From CAJBVG01 sp943372995 (GTDB lineage Bacteria > Bacteroidota > Bacteroidia > Sphingobacteriales > Sphingobacteriaceae): 64,000 nucleotides of DNA. The stretch lies in NCBI GenBank assembly GCA_943372995.1, contig CALSAQ010000010.1, positions 1-64,000 of the forward strand, given 5' to 3'. Shown here in pieces: positions 16,699-24,384 of this stretch (its first letter is position 1; every line of letters begins with the position of its first letter). The translations under genes were made by a program, and so were the position numbers. A model generated the notes under the pieces. That model saw nothing but the letters and a program-made list of their open reading frames with translations. It was not told the DNA's origin and ran no database searches.

Positions 16699-17189
16699 AA
16701 TGCCCTTGCGGATTTTTTAATCATCCAGAAAAGCAATGCACGTGTGGACCTGGGGTAGTGCAAAAATATTTGAGTAAAGTTTCTGGTCCTTTGTTAGACC
16801 GAATCGACATACATGTAGAAGTGACACCAGTTAGTTTTAATGAATTATCGGATCAGAGTCAATCGGAGAGGAGTGAAATTATTAGACAAAGAGTAGTAAT
16901 CGCAAGAGCAATTCAATCGGAAAGATTTAAAGAGAATAAGTTGGTGCATTGTAATGCACAAATGAGTGCGAAGAAAGTGAGAAGTATTTGTACGATTTCT
17001 GAAGAAGGTAAAACGCTATTAAAACATGCTATGAATAAGTTGGGATTGTCGGCCAGAGCTTACGATAGAATATTAAAAGTATCGAGAACGATTGCAGATT
17101 TAGAAAACTCAGAAAGCATAAAACTAGAACACCTCGCCGAAGCGATTAATTACAGGAGTTTGGATCGGGATACGTGGGCGGTGAGTTAA
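16699..17189 (+). pseudogene. yifB: 3' remnant of yifB/comM (Mg-chelatase-like AAA+ helicase)
   Basis: From the TGC at 16701 the plus strand reads CPCGFFNHPEKQCTCGPG, the cysteine-rich segment that in YifB/ComM normally follows Asn-Pro. It continues through KYLSKVSGPLLDRIDIHVEV, RAYDRILKVSRTIADLE and HLAEAINYRSLD to a normal stop. Intact YifB is about 500 residues. Only the last 163 are here and the ATPase core is missing. Directly upstream the frame turns into unrelated sequence (Leu-Glu in place of Asn-Pro), so the gene is cut at about 16695-16700. The simplest reading is that the element to the left inserted into yifB. The 5' part is not in the window. Confidence 0.85.
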
Positions 17190-17193
17190 TAAA

Positions 17194-17254
17194 AAACACC
17201 ACCTCTCGGTTTATTATTTACAGTAGCAAATAAATCAGAGAGAATGGTGTGTTT
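17194..17254. terminator. Long bidirectional hairpin between convergent yifB remnant and DUF4382 gene
   Basis: AAACACCACCTCTC on the left pairs with GAGAGAATGGTGTGTTT on the right, with an inner pairing of GGTTTATT with AATAAATC. The hairpin lies between two convergent genes and has A/T-rich flanks on both strands, fitting a two-way terminator. Some mismatches are present in the stem. Confidence 0.5.
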
Positions 17255-17269
17255 GTAATAAAATAGGAA

Positions 17270-18034
17270 TTAACGGATTATGATGGTACCCACGTTATTT
17301 ACCTGTCCGTTTACCACCACTACATTTTGGATAGTGGTATCAAGGAATGGTAAAATAGGGTCTATTGTCAAACTATAACTACCAGCGGCTACGCCAGGAA
17401 TCCAAAATTTTCCATTAGCATCTGTAATTGCACCTAATGTATCTACACCATTTATAGCATATATTTTTGCATTGGCTTCTATAGGTAACACCGTACCTGT
17501 AATTACACCCGACACTGAGTTAGGTATTGCTCTAATTACTGGTTTTAATAGGTAGGAACCATTTCCTGTTTCAACAATAGAACTTGCTGCGTCGAAGTCT
17601 AATAACAATGTATAAGCAACTCCTGCAATTAATTCTTCTTGTACTTTAATTTTTACACCAGAACTTTGTCCGCTTGGTGTTTGTAATTCATGACTACTAC
17701 CATTAACAACAATCCTGTTGCCAGAATCATTTAATATTAATCTAATCTCTTGAAGTCGGCCCGATGGTATATCTTGCGAGGCAATCAAGGTGTCTTTCCC
17801 CATTCTAAATTCTAGAATATTGAAAGGCTCTGAGTTGTTAACCGCAATGACTGTCCTACCTGAAGAAGTCAAAATTTCAATTTCTTTTACACTAAGAAAA
17901 ATAGAATCATAATTCCCAGGTGCATCGGTCATTTTCACATTCATCTTACTCACTCCGTTTGCATCTTCACTTTTTTCACATGCAACTAGTCCTATTCCAA
18001 GAACCAGCGCGAACATTAAAATCCATTTTTTCAT
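17270..18034 (-). CDS. DUF4382 lipoprotein with carboxypeptidase-regulatory-like domain
   Basis: This 254-residue protein starts with a lipoprotein signal (MKKWILMFALVLGIGLVAC, lipid on C19). Residues about 30-165 match DUF4382: VKMTDAPGNYDSIFLSVKEI, PFNILEFRMGKDTLIASQDI and GRLQEIRLILNDSGN. The last 85 residues (SGVITGTVLPIEANAKIYAI, ITDANGKFWIPGVAAGSYSL) are a carboxypeptidase-regulatory-like beta-sandwich. Proteins of this type sit on the outer or inner membrane surface. Function is unknown beyond likely ligand or metal binding. The gene stands alone, converging on the yifB remnant. Confidence 0.8.
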   Translation of the reverse strand: MKKWILMFALVLGIGLVACEKSEDANGVSKMNVKMTDAPGNYDSIFLSVKEIEILTSSGRTVIAVNNSEPFNILEFRMGKDTLIASQDIPSGRLQEIRLILNDSGNRIVVNGSSHELQTPSGQSSGVKIKVQEELIAGVAYTLLLDFDAASSIVETGNGSYLLKPVIRAIPNSVSGVITGTVLPIEANAKIYAINGVDTLGAITDANGKFWIPGVAAGSYSLTIDPILPFLDTTIQNVVVVNGQVNNVGTIIIR

Positions 18035-18207
18035 ATCTTATCTTGTTTAGTACTTTCTAACACAAGACAAAATCTTCTCCAATTGTTTCGATATTAAATA
18101 TTAATGTTTTAGCACAATACATATTATGCTAGTAATGAGTGTATAGCAAGGTTTTTACTATGTAATCATGACAAATCATTGATGGAGAAATAATCGTAGG
18201 ATACAAT

Positions 18208-18233
18208 TTAATGAGGAAATACTTCCTCATTAA
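18208..18233 (-). terminator. Perfect 11-bp hairpin downstream of gmhA
   Basis: TTAATGAGGAA and TTCCTCATTAA pair perfectly around the loop ATAC, about 30 bases past the gmhA stop. The U-tract is weak on the minus strand, so it could protect an mRNA end as well as terminate. The rest of the 230-base gap up to 18035 shows nothing I recognise. Confidence 0.45.
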
Positions 18234-18264
18234 TGTGGAGGGTAGTCAACAATAATGATGTTTT

Positions 18265-18831
18265 TTAGACTTTCGACTCAATTAAATCAATTAATGAGTG
18301 AATAATTTTAATGTGTATTTCTTGTGCTCGGTCGGCATATTCAGAGTGCGGTGCTCTAATCTCTACATCACATAACCCAGCCAATGCTCCTCCATCTTTA
18401 CCTGTTAAGCCAATAACTTTCATCCCTTTTTGTTTAGCTGCATTTACTGCATTGATAATATTTTTCGAATTGCCCGAAGTGCTTATACCAACTAAGATGT
18501 CGCCTTTGTTTCCGAGTGCTTCTACATAACGAGAGAAAATATAATCGAAGCCATAATCATTTCCCACACAAGTAATGTGAGAAGGATCGCTAATAGCTAT
18601 TGCTGGAATTGCTTTTCTATCGTTGCGATAACGACCACTCAACTCTTCTGCAAAATGCATGGCATCGCACATAGAGCCTCCATTACCACACGAAATAATT
18701 TTGTTGCCTGCTTCTATTGCATCAGCCATTAATTGCCCTGCAGCTTCAATCTTTTCAAAATTCTTATCGTCAGACAAAAACTTACTCAACACAAGTTGTG
18801 CTTCTTCGAAATGTTTTTTAATGGCGTTCAT
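18265..18831 (-). CDS. gmhA: Sedoheptulose-7-phosphate isomerase
   Basis: I use the ATG at 18831 (188 residues, MNAIKKHFEEAQLVLSKFL). A longer start would run into the upstream gene. The protein is a single SIS domain with the GmhA pattern: ISCGNGGSMCDAMHFAEELS (near 45-65), CVGNDYGFDYIFSRYVEALG, GISTSGNSKNIINAVNAAK and LTGKDGGALAGLCD. GmhA converts sedoheptulose 7-phosphate to D-glycero-manno-heptose 7-phosphate, the first step of LPS heptose synthesis in the cytoplasm. The gene lies 13 bases downstream of the sugar dehydrogenase-like gene, so the two probably share an mRNA. Other heptose genes are not nearby. Confidence 0.85.
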   Translation of the reverse strand: MNAIKKHFEEAQLVLSKFLSDDKNFEKIEAAGQLMADAIEAGNKIISCGNGGSMCDAMHFAEELSGRYRNDRKAIPAIAISDPSHITCVGNDYGFDYIFSRYVEALGNKGDILVGISTSGNSKNIINAVNAAKQKGMKVIGLTGKDGGALAGLCDVEIRAPHSEYADRAQEIHIKIIHSLIDLIESKV

Positions 18832-18844
18832 AATACAATTATAA

Positions 18845-20071
18845 TCATCTTGAAACAATTTTGTATACAGAACCTGTAAAACTTTCTGGAGAAACTTCTC
18901 TACTTGTTAAGATATACAACTCTCCTTCTTTATCTTCTGCAAAACTCAATATTCTTAAATCTTGTGGTCTGTCTGTAATTTCAATACTGCCCGAACGCCA
19001 TTGACCATTTTCTTGCATAAGGTAAAATAATGGACCTGTCCAATCGCCAAAAACATACTTGTTATTTAAACTACTAACTGTTTTCCCGTTATACATAAAT
19101 CCTCCAGTTACACTTTGTCCCTTGTCGTGAGCATATTCATGTATAGGCATTGTTAATCCGTCTTTATTACAATCGCTTGCAGGATTGAAGCAATGCAAGC
19201 CCTCCATAATTCTCCAACCATAGTTTCCGCCTTTCTCAATAATATTTACTTCTTCATATTCATTTTGTCCTACATCGGCACAAAATAGTTTTCCAGTTCC
19301 CTTGTCAAAACTAAATCTCCATGGATTTCTCAATCCATAAGCAAAGATTTCTGGTCGGGCATCTTTTCTATTTACAAATGGATTATCAGTTGGTATACTA
19401 TATGGATTTCCTGAAACATCAATTCTTAATATCTTACCCAAGAGTGTATTTAGATTTTGTGCATTCCCAATTTCACCATGCTCATCGTTTGCTCCGCCGC
19501 CATCTCCTAAAGCGATATATAAAAACCCGTCGGGACCAAAGGCTAATTGTCCGCCATTGTGATTGGATTCAGGTTGTTCTACTTCTAAAATAATTTTACT
19601 TAATCCAGCAGCAACATTTTTATTGTTCGATACTTTATATTCAGCAAGTACACTTTTATGGTTACTTCCTTTTTTTGTTGATGGTGCAGAATAGTACAGA
19701 TAGAATAAACCATTTTGATTGTAATCAGGATGAGCACAAATTCCAAGTAGTCCTCTTTCATCATAAAAAGAATTTAGAGAAACCATTTTGTCTTTTATAT
19801 TCAGAAAAACCTGAGGCAAAAGTTTTCCATCTTCTATCACTTTAATTAAACCCGATTGTTCAATTACTAAAAATCTTTTTTTGTCGTCCGAAACATCAAT
19901 CATACCTACTGGAGAATTTAAGTCCTTTGCCAGCTCCATAATTTTTATTGATGGATTATAATCAGTAGGATTTGTATTAACTACAGTGTTTGATTTATTG
20001 GTAGGGTTTTGTGTACATGCACTAAATAAAATAAGTAATACACTAAGGGTCTCTATAATTTTACGTTGCAT
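18845..20071 (-). CDS. PQQ-dependent sugar dehydrogenase-like lipoprotein (GSDH family)
   Basis: I use the ATG at 20071 (408 residues). It gives a lipoprotein signal, MQRKIIETLSVLLILFSAC. The body is the six-bladed glucose/sorbosone dehydrogenase propeller: SPVGMIDVSDDKKRFLVIEQ, DERGLLGICAHPDYNQNGLF, ESNHNGGQLAFGPDGFLYIA followed by LGDGGGANDEHGE, AYGLRNPWRFSFDKGTGKLF and DVGQNEYEEVNIIEKGGNYG. The QLAFGPDG and LGDGG segments carry the conserved cofactor and calcium-site residues of the family. It would oxidise sugars at the cell surface if PQQ is available. No PQQ genes are seen here. It precedes gmhA on the same strand. Confidence 0.85.
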   Translation of the reverse strand: MQRKIIETLSVLLILFSACTQNPTNKSNTVVNTNPTDYNPSIKIMELAKDLNSPVGMIDVSDDKKRFLVIEQSGLIKVIEDGKLLPQVFLNIKDKMVSLNSFYDERGLLGICAHPDYNQNGLFYLYYSAPSTKKGSNHKSVLAEYKVSNNKNVAAGLSKIILEVEQPESNHNGGQLAFGPDGFLYIALGDGGGANDEHGEIGNAQNLNTLLGKILRIDVSGNPYSIPTDNPFVNRKDARPEIFAYGLRNPWRFSFDKGTGKLFCADVGQNEYEEVNIIEKGGNYGWRIMEGLHCFNPASDCNKDGLTMPIHEYAHDKGQSVTGGFMYNGKTVSSLNNKYVFGDWTGPLFYLMQENGQWRSGSIEITDRPQDLRILSFAEDKEGELYILTSREVSPESFTGSVYKIVSR

Positions 20072-20132
20072 AAGAAATGATTTTATCAAATTTAATGAAC
20101 CTTTTTCTTATATTGTGATATAAACACCCCCT

Positions 20133-21014
20133 ATGAGTAAAAAATATCTATGTACAGTGAACCCATTATCGGGTACGCACAAGGCGAGTAAAATGCTTTC
20201 CTATTTGCGAGATGATTTTCCTGAAGATGTATTTATTGTGCTTGAGAGCAAGAGTCCTGGGTACTTTAGTCGGTTCATTGATCAGACTATACTGACCGAT
20301 ATTGATGGAGTTTTAGTCCTAGGTGGTGATGGAACAATGCATGATGTTGTTAACGCGCTTTATACAAATAACCGCTTAGATATACCTGTATTGCTATTTC
20401 CGGCAGGTAGCGGCAACGCTTTTAATCATGATTTTGATTCTTTAACCTATAAAAAAGCTGCAAGTCGTTTACGACAATTTAGAACTATAGAAATTGATTT
20501 GATGCAGATTGTATATAATGAACAACCTTGTATTTCTTTCAATATGATTGGATGGGGTTTGGTGAATGATATCTCTCAACTTTCTGAAAATATCAGATGG
20601 ATTGGTCCAATTCGATATACATTATCAGCTTTAGCTGCAATCGTTCCCAATCCCTCATCACGACTACAAATCAAAATGGATGATGTTTCTTACGATGAAG
20701 AGTTTTCGTTTGTACTTATACTAAACACTAAACACACAGGCAAAGGAATGAAGATGGCTCCTTATGCTGATTTACAAGATGGTTTAATGGATGTTATTTT
20801 GGTCCGAAAAACTTCAATGATTAATTTATTGAGATTGTTCCCAAAAATATATTCAGGTAAACACATTAAATCTAAATACTTAGAATATCGTCAGGTTAAA
20901 ACCTTAAGCCTTACCACAAATTCTACACAGAACCTAACAATTGATGGAGAGATTAAAGGAAGCGCTCCTTTTGAAGTGAGAGTGATAGAGGAGAAGCTTT
21001 TCGTTATAGCGTAA
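20133..21014 (+). CDS. Diacylglycerol/sphingosine kinase-family lipid kinase
   Basis: This 293-residue protein has the DAGK catalytic layout: an N-terminal CTVNPLSGTHKASKML, the nucleotide motif VLVLGGDGTMHDVVNAL at about 60-77, FPAGSGNAFNHDF near 88, and a C-terminal DGLMDVILVRK followed by LTIDGEIKGSAPFEVRVI. The family phosphorylates diacylglycerol, undecaprenol, sphingoid bases or related lipids using ATP at the inner membrane. Bacteroidota make sphingolipids, so a ceramide or sphingosine substrate is possible, but the sequence alone does not decide. The start is divergent from the sugar dehydrogenase gene and the end converges on dsbD. Confidence 0.85.
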   Translation: MSKKYLCTVNPLSGTHKASKMLSYLRDDFPEDVFIVLESKSPGYFSRFIDQTILTDIDGVLVLGGDGTMHDVVNALYTNNRLDIPVLLFPAGSGNAFNHDFDSLTYKKAASRLRQFRTIEIDLMQIVYNEQPCISFNMIGWGLVNDISQLSENIRWIGPIRYTLSALAAIVPNPSSRLQIKMDDVSYDEEFSFVLILNTKHTGKGMKMAPYADLQDGLMDVILVRKTSMINLLRLFPKIYSGKHIKSKYLEYRQVKTLSLTTNSTQNLTIDGEIKGSAPFEVRVIEEKLFVIA

Positions 21015-21057
21015 TTCGTAGCTCGTATTTCGAAATTCGATTTTTACGAGCTACGAA
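21015..21057. terminator. 13-bp perfect hairpin between convergent genes, word-like repeat
   Basis: TTCGTAGCTCGTA (21015-21027) pairs perfectly with TACGAGCTACGAA (21045-21057), starting right at the stop of the lipid kinase. The loop contains further variants of the same word (TTTCGAAATTCG). It fits a bidirectional terminator but belongs to a class of repeated-word spacers seen elsewhere in the window. Confidence 0.55.
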
Positions 21058-21064
21058 ATACGAG

Positions 21065-23107
21065 TTATTTCCAAGAATCCAAAAACTCAATATATCCAGG
21101 AACATCTTCTTTGTAACCATGAGTTGTGGTAAGTGGATTACCATCGGCATCAACAATTACATAAAGAGGTTGTGCATTGCTATTGAATTTAGATACTTGT
21201 AAATCGACATTTCTGTTACCTAATGTTTTTACTTTTTTGCCTGTATATTTCGAAACATATTTTTCCGATTCTGATAATTCTGTACGATCATCTACATATA
21301 AAGAGATTACCACAAAATCGTTTTTCAATCTTTTTAATACTTCAGGATCTGGCCAAACTGCATTTTCCATTTTACGGCAATTCGTGCAGCTATGCCCTGT
21401 AAAATCAAGGAATACAGGCTTGCCTACTTTCTTCGCATAAGCTAATCCTTCTTCATAATCGAAAAATGCATCGATGCCAAGTGGTGCATGTAATCGATCT
21501 GCATATTTTTTATTAGTAGAATGTTCGCTTGTATTTGCTGATGTAAAACCTTTAGTGTATAAATCAAAATCTTGTGTTCCTTGGTGAGGTAAGAATCCAC
21601 TTACTGCTTTTAACGGAGCTCCCCATAATCCCGGCACTAAGTACAATGCAAAACTCAAGGTTATAATCGCTAAAAATAATCGTGGTACAGATACGTGTTT
21701 CACATCACTATCGTGTGAGAATTTCAATTTGCCTAATAGATAGAATCCTAGCATTGCAAATATGATAATCCACAATACTATGAATACTTCTCTGTCCAAT
21801 ATTCTCCAATGGTAAGCCATGTCGACATTAGATAAGAATTTAAGTGCGAAAGCTAATTCTATAAATCCTAAAGTTACTTTAACAGAGTTCAACCACCCAC
21901 CAGATTTAGGCATAGAGTTTAACCACGATGGGAATATGGCGAACAAAGTAAATGGTAATGCTAATGAGATAGAGAATCCAAGCATCCCCATAAATGGGCC
22001 CATGTACTGACCTTTATTTGCAGCGTCTACTAATAGTGTTCCGATTAATGGTCCGGTACACGAGAACGAAGCGATAGCTAAAACTACAGCCATAAAGAAG
22101 ATTCCCAACAAGCCTCCTTTGTCTGCTTTTTCATCAGCCTTTGTAGACCATGAACTTGGTAATGTAATTTCGAAGGCTCCAAAAAATGAAATCGCGAAAA
22201 TCACTAATATGATAAAGAATATTAAATTGAATATGGCATCGCTTGATAGTTCGTTTAACGCACTTGCGCCAAGTAGAATGGTAATACCTAATCCTAATGC
22301 TACATAAATTACTACGATAGAAACTCCATAGATAATTGCTTTTCTAATTCCTGATGCTTTAGATTTACTTTGTTTAGTAAAGAAGCTTACAGTTAGAGGA
22401 ATCATTGGGAAAATGCAAGGCATTAACAATGCAACGAATCCAAAAAGAAAACCTTGAAAAAATATTCCCCACATAGAATTATCTGCAGGTGGCGATTTGC
22501 CCAAATTAGCATCAGCTAAACTTGTGCTGGTGTCGGATTTTGTAGAATCTAAAGCAGGACTAGTACTTACATTACTTGTACTAGGTGTATCTTCAGTGGC
22601 AATTTTTGGTTCATCTGTTTTCGATTTATCGTCGGCAACACCAGATGTGTTCACTCCTTTTATGTCGAAACTAAACTCTACTTCTTCTGGAGGTAAACAT
22701 TGCTTATCATCACATACCATAAACTCAAATACTCCTTTAAGTTTAAAGTCTTCTTTGCTGTTTACTTTAATTTCTTGACGAAAATTTGCCTTTTTTTCAA
22801 ACCATGCTACTTGCATTCCGAATATTTCATCGTATGCCGAAATAGCTTTTGGAACCTCATTTACTTTTCCTACTAAAGTATATGCTTTCGATTCTTCAAA
22901 TCTAAAGCTAGTAGGGATAGGGCCGCCATCGCCAATATGTTGGGAGTATAAATGCCACTTAGGGTCGATCTTTGCACTGATTACTATTGTCACTTTCTCC
23001 GACCCATTATTTTCAACAGCATAAGACCATTTAATAGGGTTGAGAATTTGAGAAAAGCTTAAAAAGCTAATAGTTGTAAAAAAAAGTAATGCGATTATTT
23101 TCTTCAT
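21065..23107 (-). CDS. dsbD: DsbD-like thiol:disulfide interchange protein
   Basis: I use the ATG at 23107 (680 residues, MKKIIALLFFTTISFLSFSQ signal). The N-terminal 150 residues form the periplasmic DsbD-alpha-type sandwich with VCDDKQCLPPEEVEF. A low-complexity Ser/Thr linker follows, then the eight-helix CcdA-like core with LMPCIFPMIPLTVSFF and ASFSCTGPLIGTLLVD, each holding a redox cysteine. The C-terminal thioredoxin domain carries SCTNCRKMENAVWPD. All three modules of DsbD are thus present with their cysteines. It passes electrons from cytoplasmic thioredoxin to periplasmic substrates. It lies next to birA on the same strand, 51 bases away. Confidence 0.9.
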   Translation of the reverse strand: MKKIIALLFFTTISFLSFSQILNPIKWSYAVENNGSEKVTIVISAKIDPKWHLYSQHIGDGGPIPTSFRFEESKAYTLVGKVNEVPKAISAYDEIFGMQVAWFEKKANFRQEIKVNSKEDFKLKGVFEFMVCDDKQCLPPEEVEFSFDIKGVNTSGVADDKSKTDEPKIATEDTPSTSNVSTSPALDSTKSDTSTSLADANLGKSPPADNSMWGIFFQGFLFGFVALLMPCIFPMIPLTVSFFTKQSKSKASGIRKAIIYGVSIVVIYVALGLGITILLGASALNELSSDAIFNLIFFIILVIFAISFFGAFEITLPSSWSTKADEKADKGGLLGIFFMAVVLAIASFSCTGPLIGTLLVDAANKGQYMGPFMGMLGFSISLALPFTLFAIFPSWLNSMPKSGGWLNSVKVTLGFIELAFALKFLSNVDMAYHWRILDREVFIVLWIIIFAMLGFYLLGKLKFSHDSDVKHVSVPRLFLAIITLSFALYLVPGLWGAPLKAVSGFLPHQGTQDFDLYTKGFTSANTSEHSTNKKYADRLHAPLGIDAFFDYEEGLAYAKKVGKPVFLDFTGHSCTNCRKMENAVWPDPEVLKRLKNDFVVISLYVDDRTELSESEKYVSKYTGKKVKTLGNRNVDLQVSKFNSNAQPLYVIVDADGNPLTTTHGYKEDVPGYIEFLDSWK

Positions 23108-23158
23108 TTCAATTGTTTTTCTAAAAAATTGGCAAGACATCAAAAATATCAATTTATT

Positions 23159-23911
23159 TTAAACGAGGAACTCTATTTCTTTGGTGTCGAAGCTTTTTAC
23201 ATCGTTATCTACAAGAACTTGTAAGCGTCCTGAAGGTTCTATACCAACAATTTTACCCGCTTGTGGTTTTCCGGCAATAGTATACTGACTCATCTGCTGA
23301 TACCTATAAAGCTTATTTAAATAGCATTCCTTTAAGTATTCGAACTTTTTTGCTTTGAGCATGAGGTAGTGAATCTCAATGTGTTCAAATAAAGAGGGTA
23401 GTAAAGAAGGAATATCAAAATGTGTTTTACTTATGCCTTTCATTGAACAAGGATTTTTAGCCGTGCTGTAAAAATGAGTTTGATTTACATTGATTCCAAT
23501 ACCTATGATGCTAGTTTTTAAGTGGTTATTCATTAAAGTGTTTTCTATAAGAATACCTGCAATTTTTTCGTTACCTACATAGATATCGTTTGGCCATTTA
23601 ACTTTCAACTCGGTATTCAATTGTTCTTCTAGAAATGCGCAAATGCCTAAACTTATTGCGATAGATAAGTAAAATTGTTGTTCTATTTGTAAGAATTCTG
23701 GACGATAAAGCAGGCTGAGTGTGATGTTTTGTTTAGGGCTCGACTCCCAAAAAGCGCCTTGCTGACCACGTCCTTGGCTTTGTTCGTCTGCCATAATTAC
23801 AGCACCTTCCTCTAATGGCTTGGAATTTGACAACATTTCGGAGATAACGGTGTTTGTAGATATAACACGGTCGAGATGAACAAGATTTTTACCTGTGAAT
23901 AGTGCCGACAT
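23159..23911 (-). CDS. birA: Biotin--[acetyl-CoA-carboxylase] ligase
   Basis: This 250-residue protein starts at the ATG at 23911. It has the class I biotin ligase core without the N-terminal HTH of E. coli BirA: DRVISTNTVISEML, ADEQSQGRGQQGAFW (the biotinyl-AMP loop, GRGxxG), LKVKWPNDIYVGNEKIAGIL and IIGIGINVNQTHF. The C-terminal 45 residues are the small SH3-like domain (AGKIVGIEPSGRLQVLVDND). It attaches biotin to the carboxyl carrier protein. Being HTH-less, it should not act as a repressor. It is divergent from rsfS. Confidence 0.92.
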   Translation of the reverse strand: MSALFTGKNLVHLDRVISTNTVISEMLSNSKPLEEGAVIMADEQSQGRGQQGAFWESSPKQNITLSLLYRPEFLQIEQQFYLSIAISLGICAFLEEQLNTELKVKWPNDIYVGNEKIAGILIENTLMNNHLKTSIIGIGINVNQTHFYSTAKNPCSMKGISKTHFDIPSLLPSLFEHIEIHYLMLKAKKFEYLKECYLNKLYRYQQMSQYTIAGKPQAGKIVGIEPSGRLQVLVDNDVKSFDTKEIEFLV

Positions 23912-23945
23912 TGTAGCTAATGTAAATGATAAATTTTTATTTTTG
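23911..23945 (+). promoter_or_regulatory. Promoter of rsfS-ftsH
   Basis: TATTTTTG (23938-23945) is a perfect -7 box. A TTG at 23911-23913 lies 24 bases before it, close to the usual spacing of the Bacteroidota -33 element. The ATG of rsfS is 19 bases downstream. The upstream element overlaps the divergent birA start codon. Confidence 0.5.
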
Positions 23946-23964
23946 TGTAAATTAATCGCTTTTA

Positions 23965-24360
23965 ATGCTTAGAAACAAACAGCTTAAAGAAACAAGCACC
24001 CAATCTGAAGAGTCAAAACGCATCACCGAAGTAATTGTACACGGGATGCAGGAGAAAAAAGGTAAAGATATAATAAGCCTCGACCTAAGAAATATCAGCA
24101 GTTCTGTCAGTGATTATTTTGTAGTTTGTCACGCTGATTCATCTACACAAGTAAAAGCCATAGCCGATTCTGTAGAAGACGAAATGTTTAAAGCTTTTGG
24201 TGAAGAGCCATGGCATAAAGAAGGTTTTCAAAATTCGGAATGGATTTTACTCGATTTTGTAAGCGTGGTAGTACATATATTTAGAACAGAAAAAAGAGAG
24301 CACTACGGTGTAGAGGAACTATGGGGTGATGCTGAAGTGGTAAGTTACCAATCAGCTTAA
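23965..24360 (+). CDS. rsfS: Ribosome silencing factor RsfS
   Basis: This 131-residue protein is the DUF143/RsfS fold: VIVHGMQEKKGKDIISLDLR, SSSVSDYFVVCHADSSTQVK, EPWHKEGFQNSEWILLDFVS and VVVHIFRTEKREHYGVEELW then GDAEVV. The order and length match RsfS of other bacteria, with a slightly longer N-terminal tail. It binds ribosomal protein L14 of the large subunit and blocks subunit joining in starvation (family knowledge). The gene is followed by ftsH after 24 bases, and the pair rsfS-ftsH is common in Bacteroidota. Confidence 0.93.
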   Translation: MLRNKQLKETSTQSEESKRITEVIVHGMQEKKGKDIISLDLRNISSSVSDYFVVCHADSSTQVKAIADSVEDEMFKAFGEEPWHKEGFQNSEWILLDFVSVVVHIFRTEKREHYGVEELWGDAEVVSYQSA

Positions 24361-24384
24361 TTAAATTAACGGAACATAATTAAA

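Noticed and set aside
18208..18233. Riboswitch or small RNA downstream of gmhA
   Set aside because: Only one simple hairpin is present and no conserved riboswitch core could be seen.
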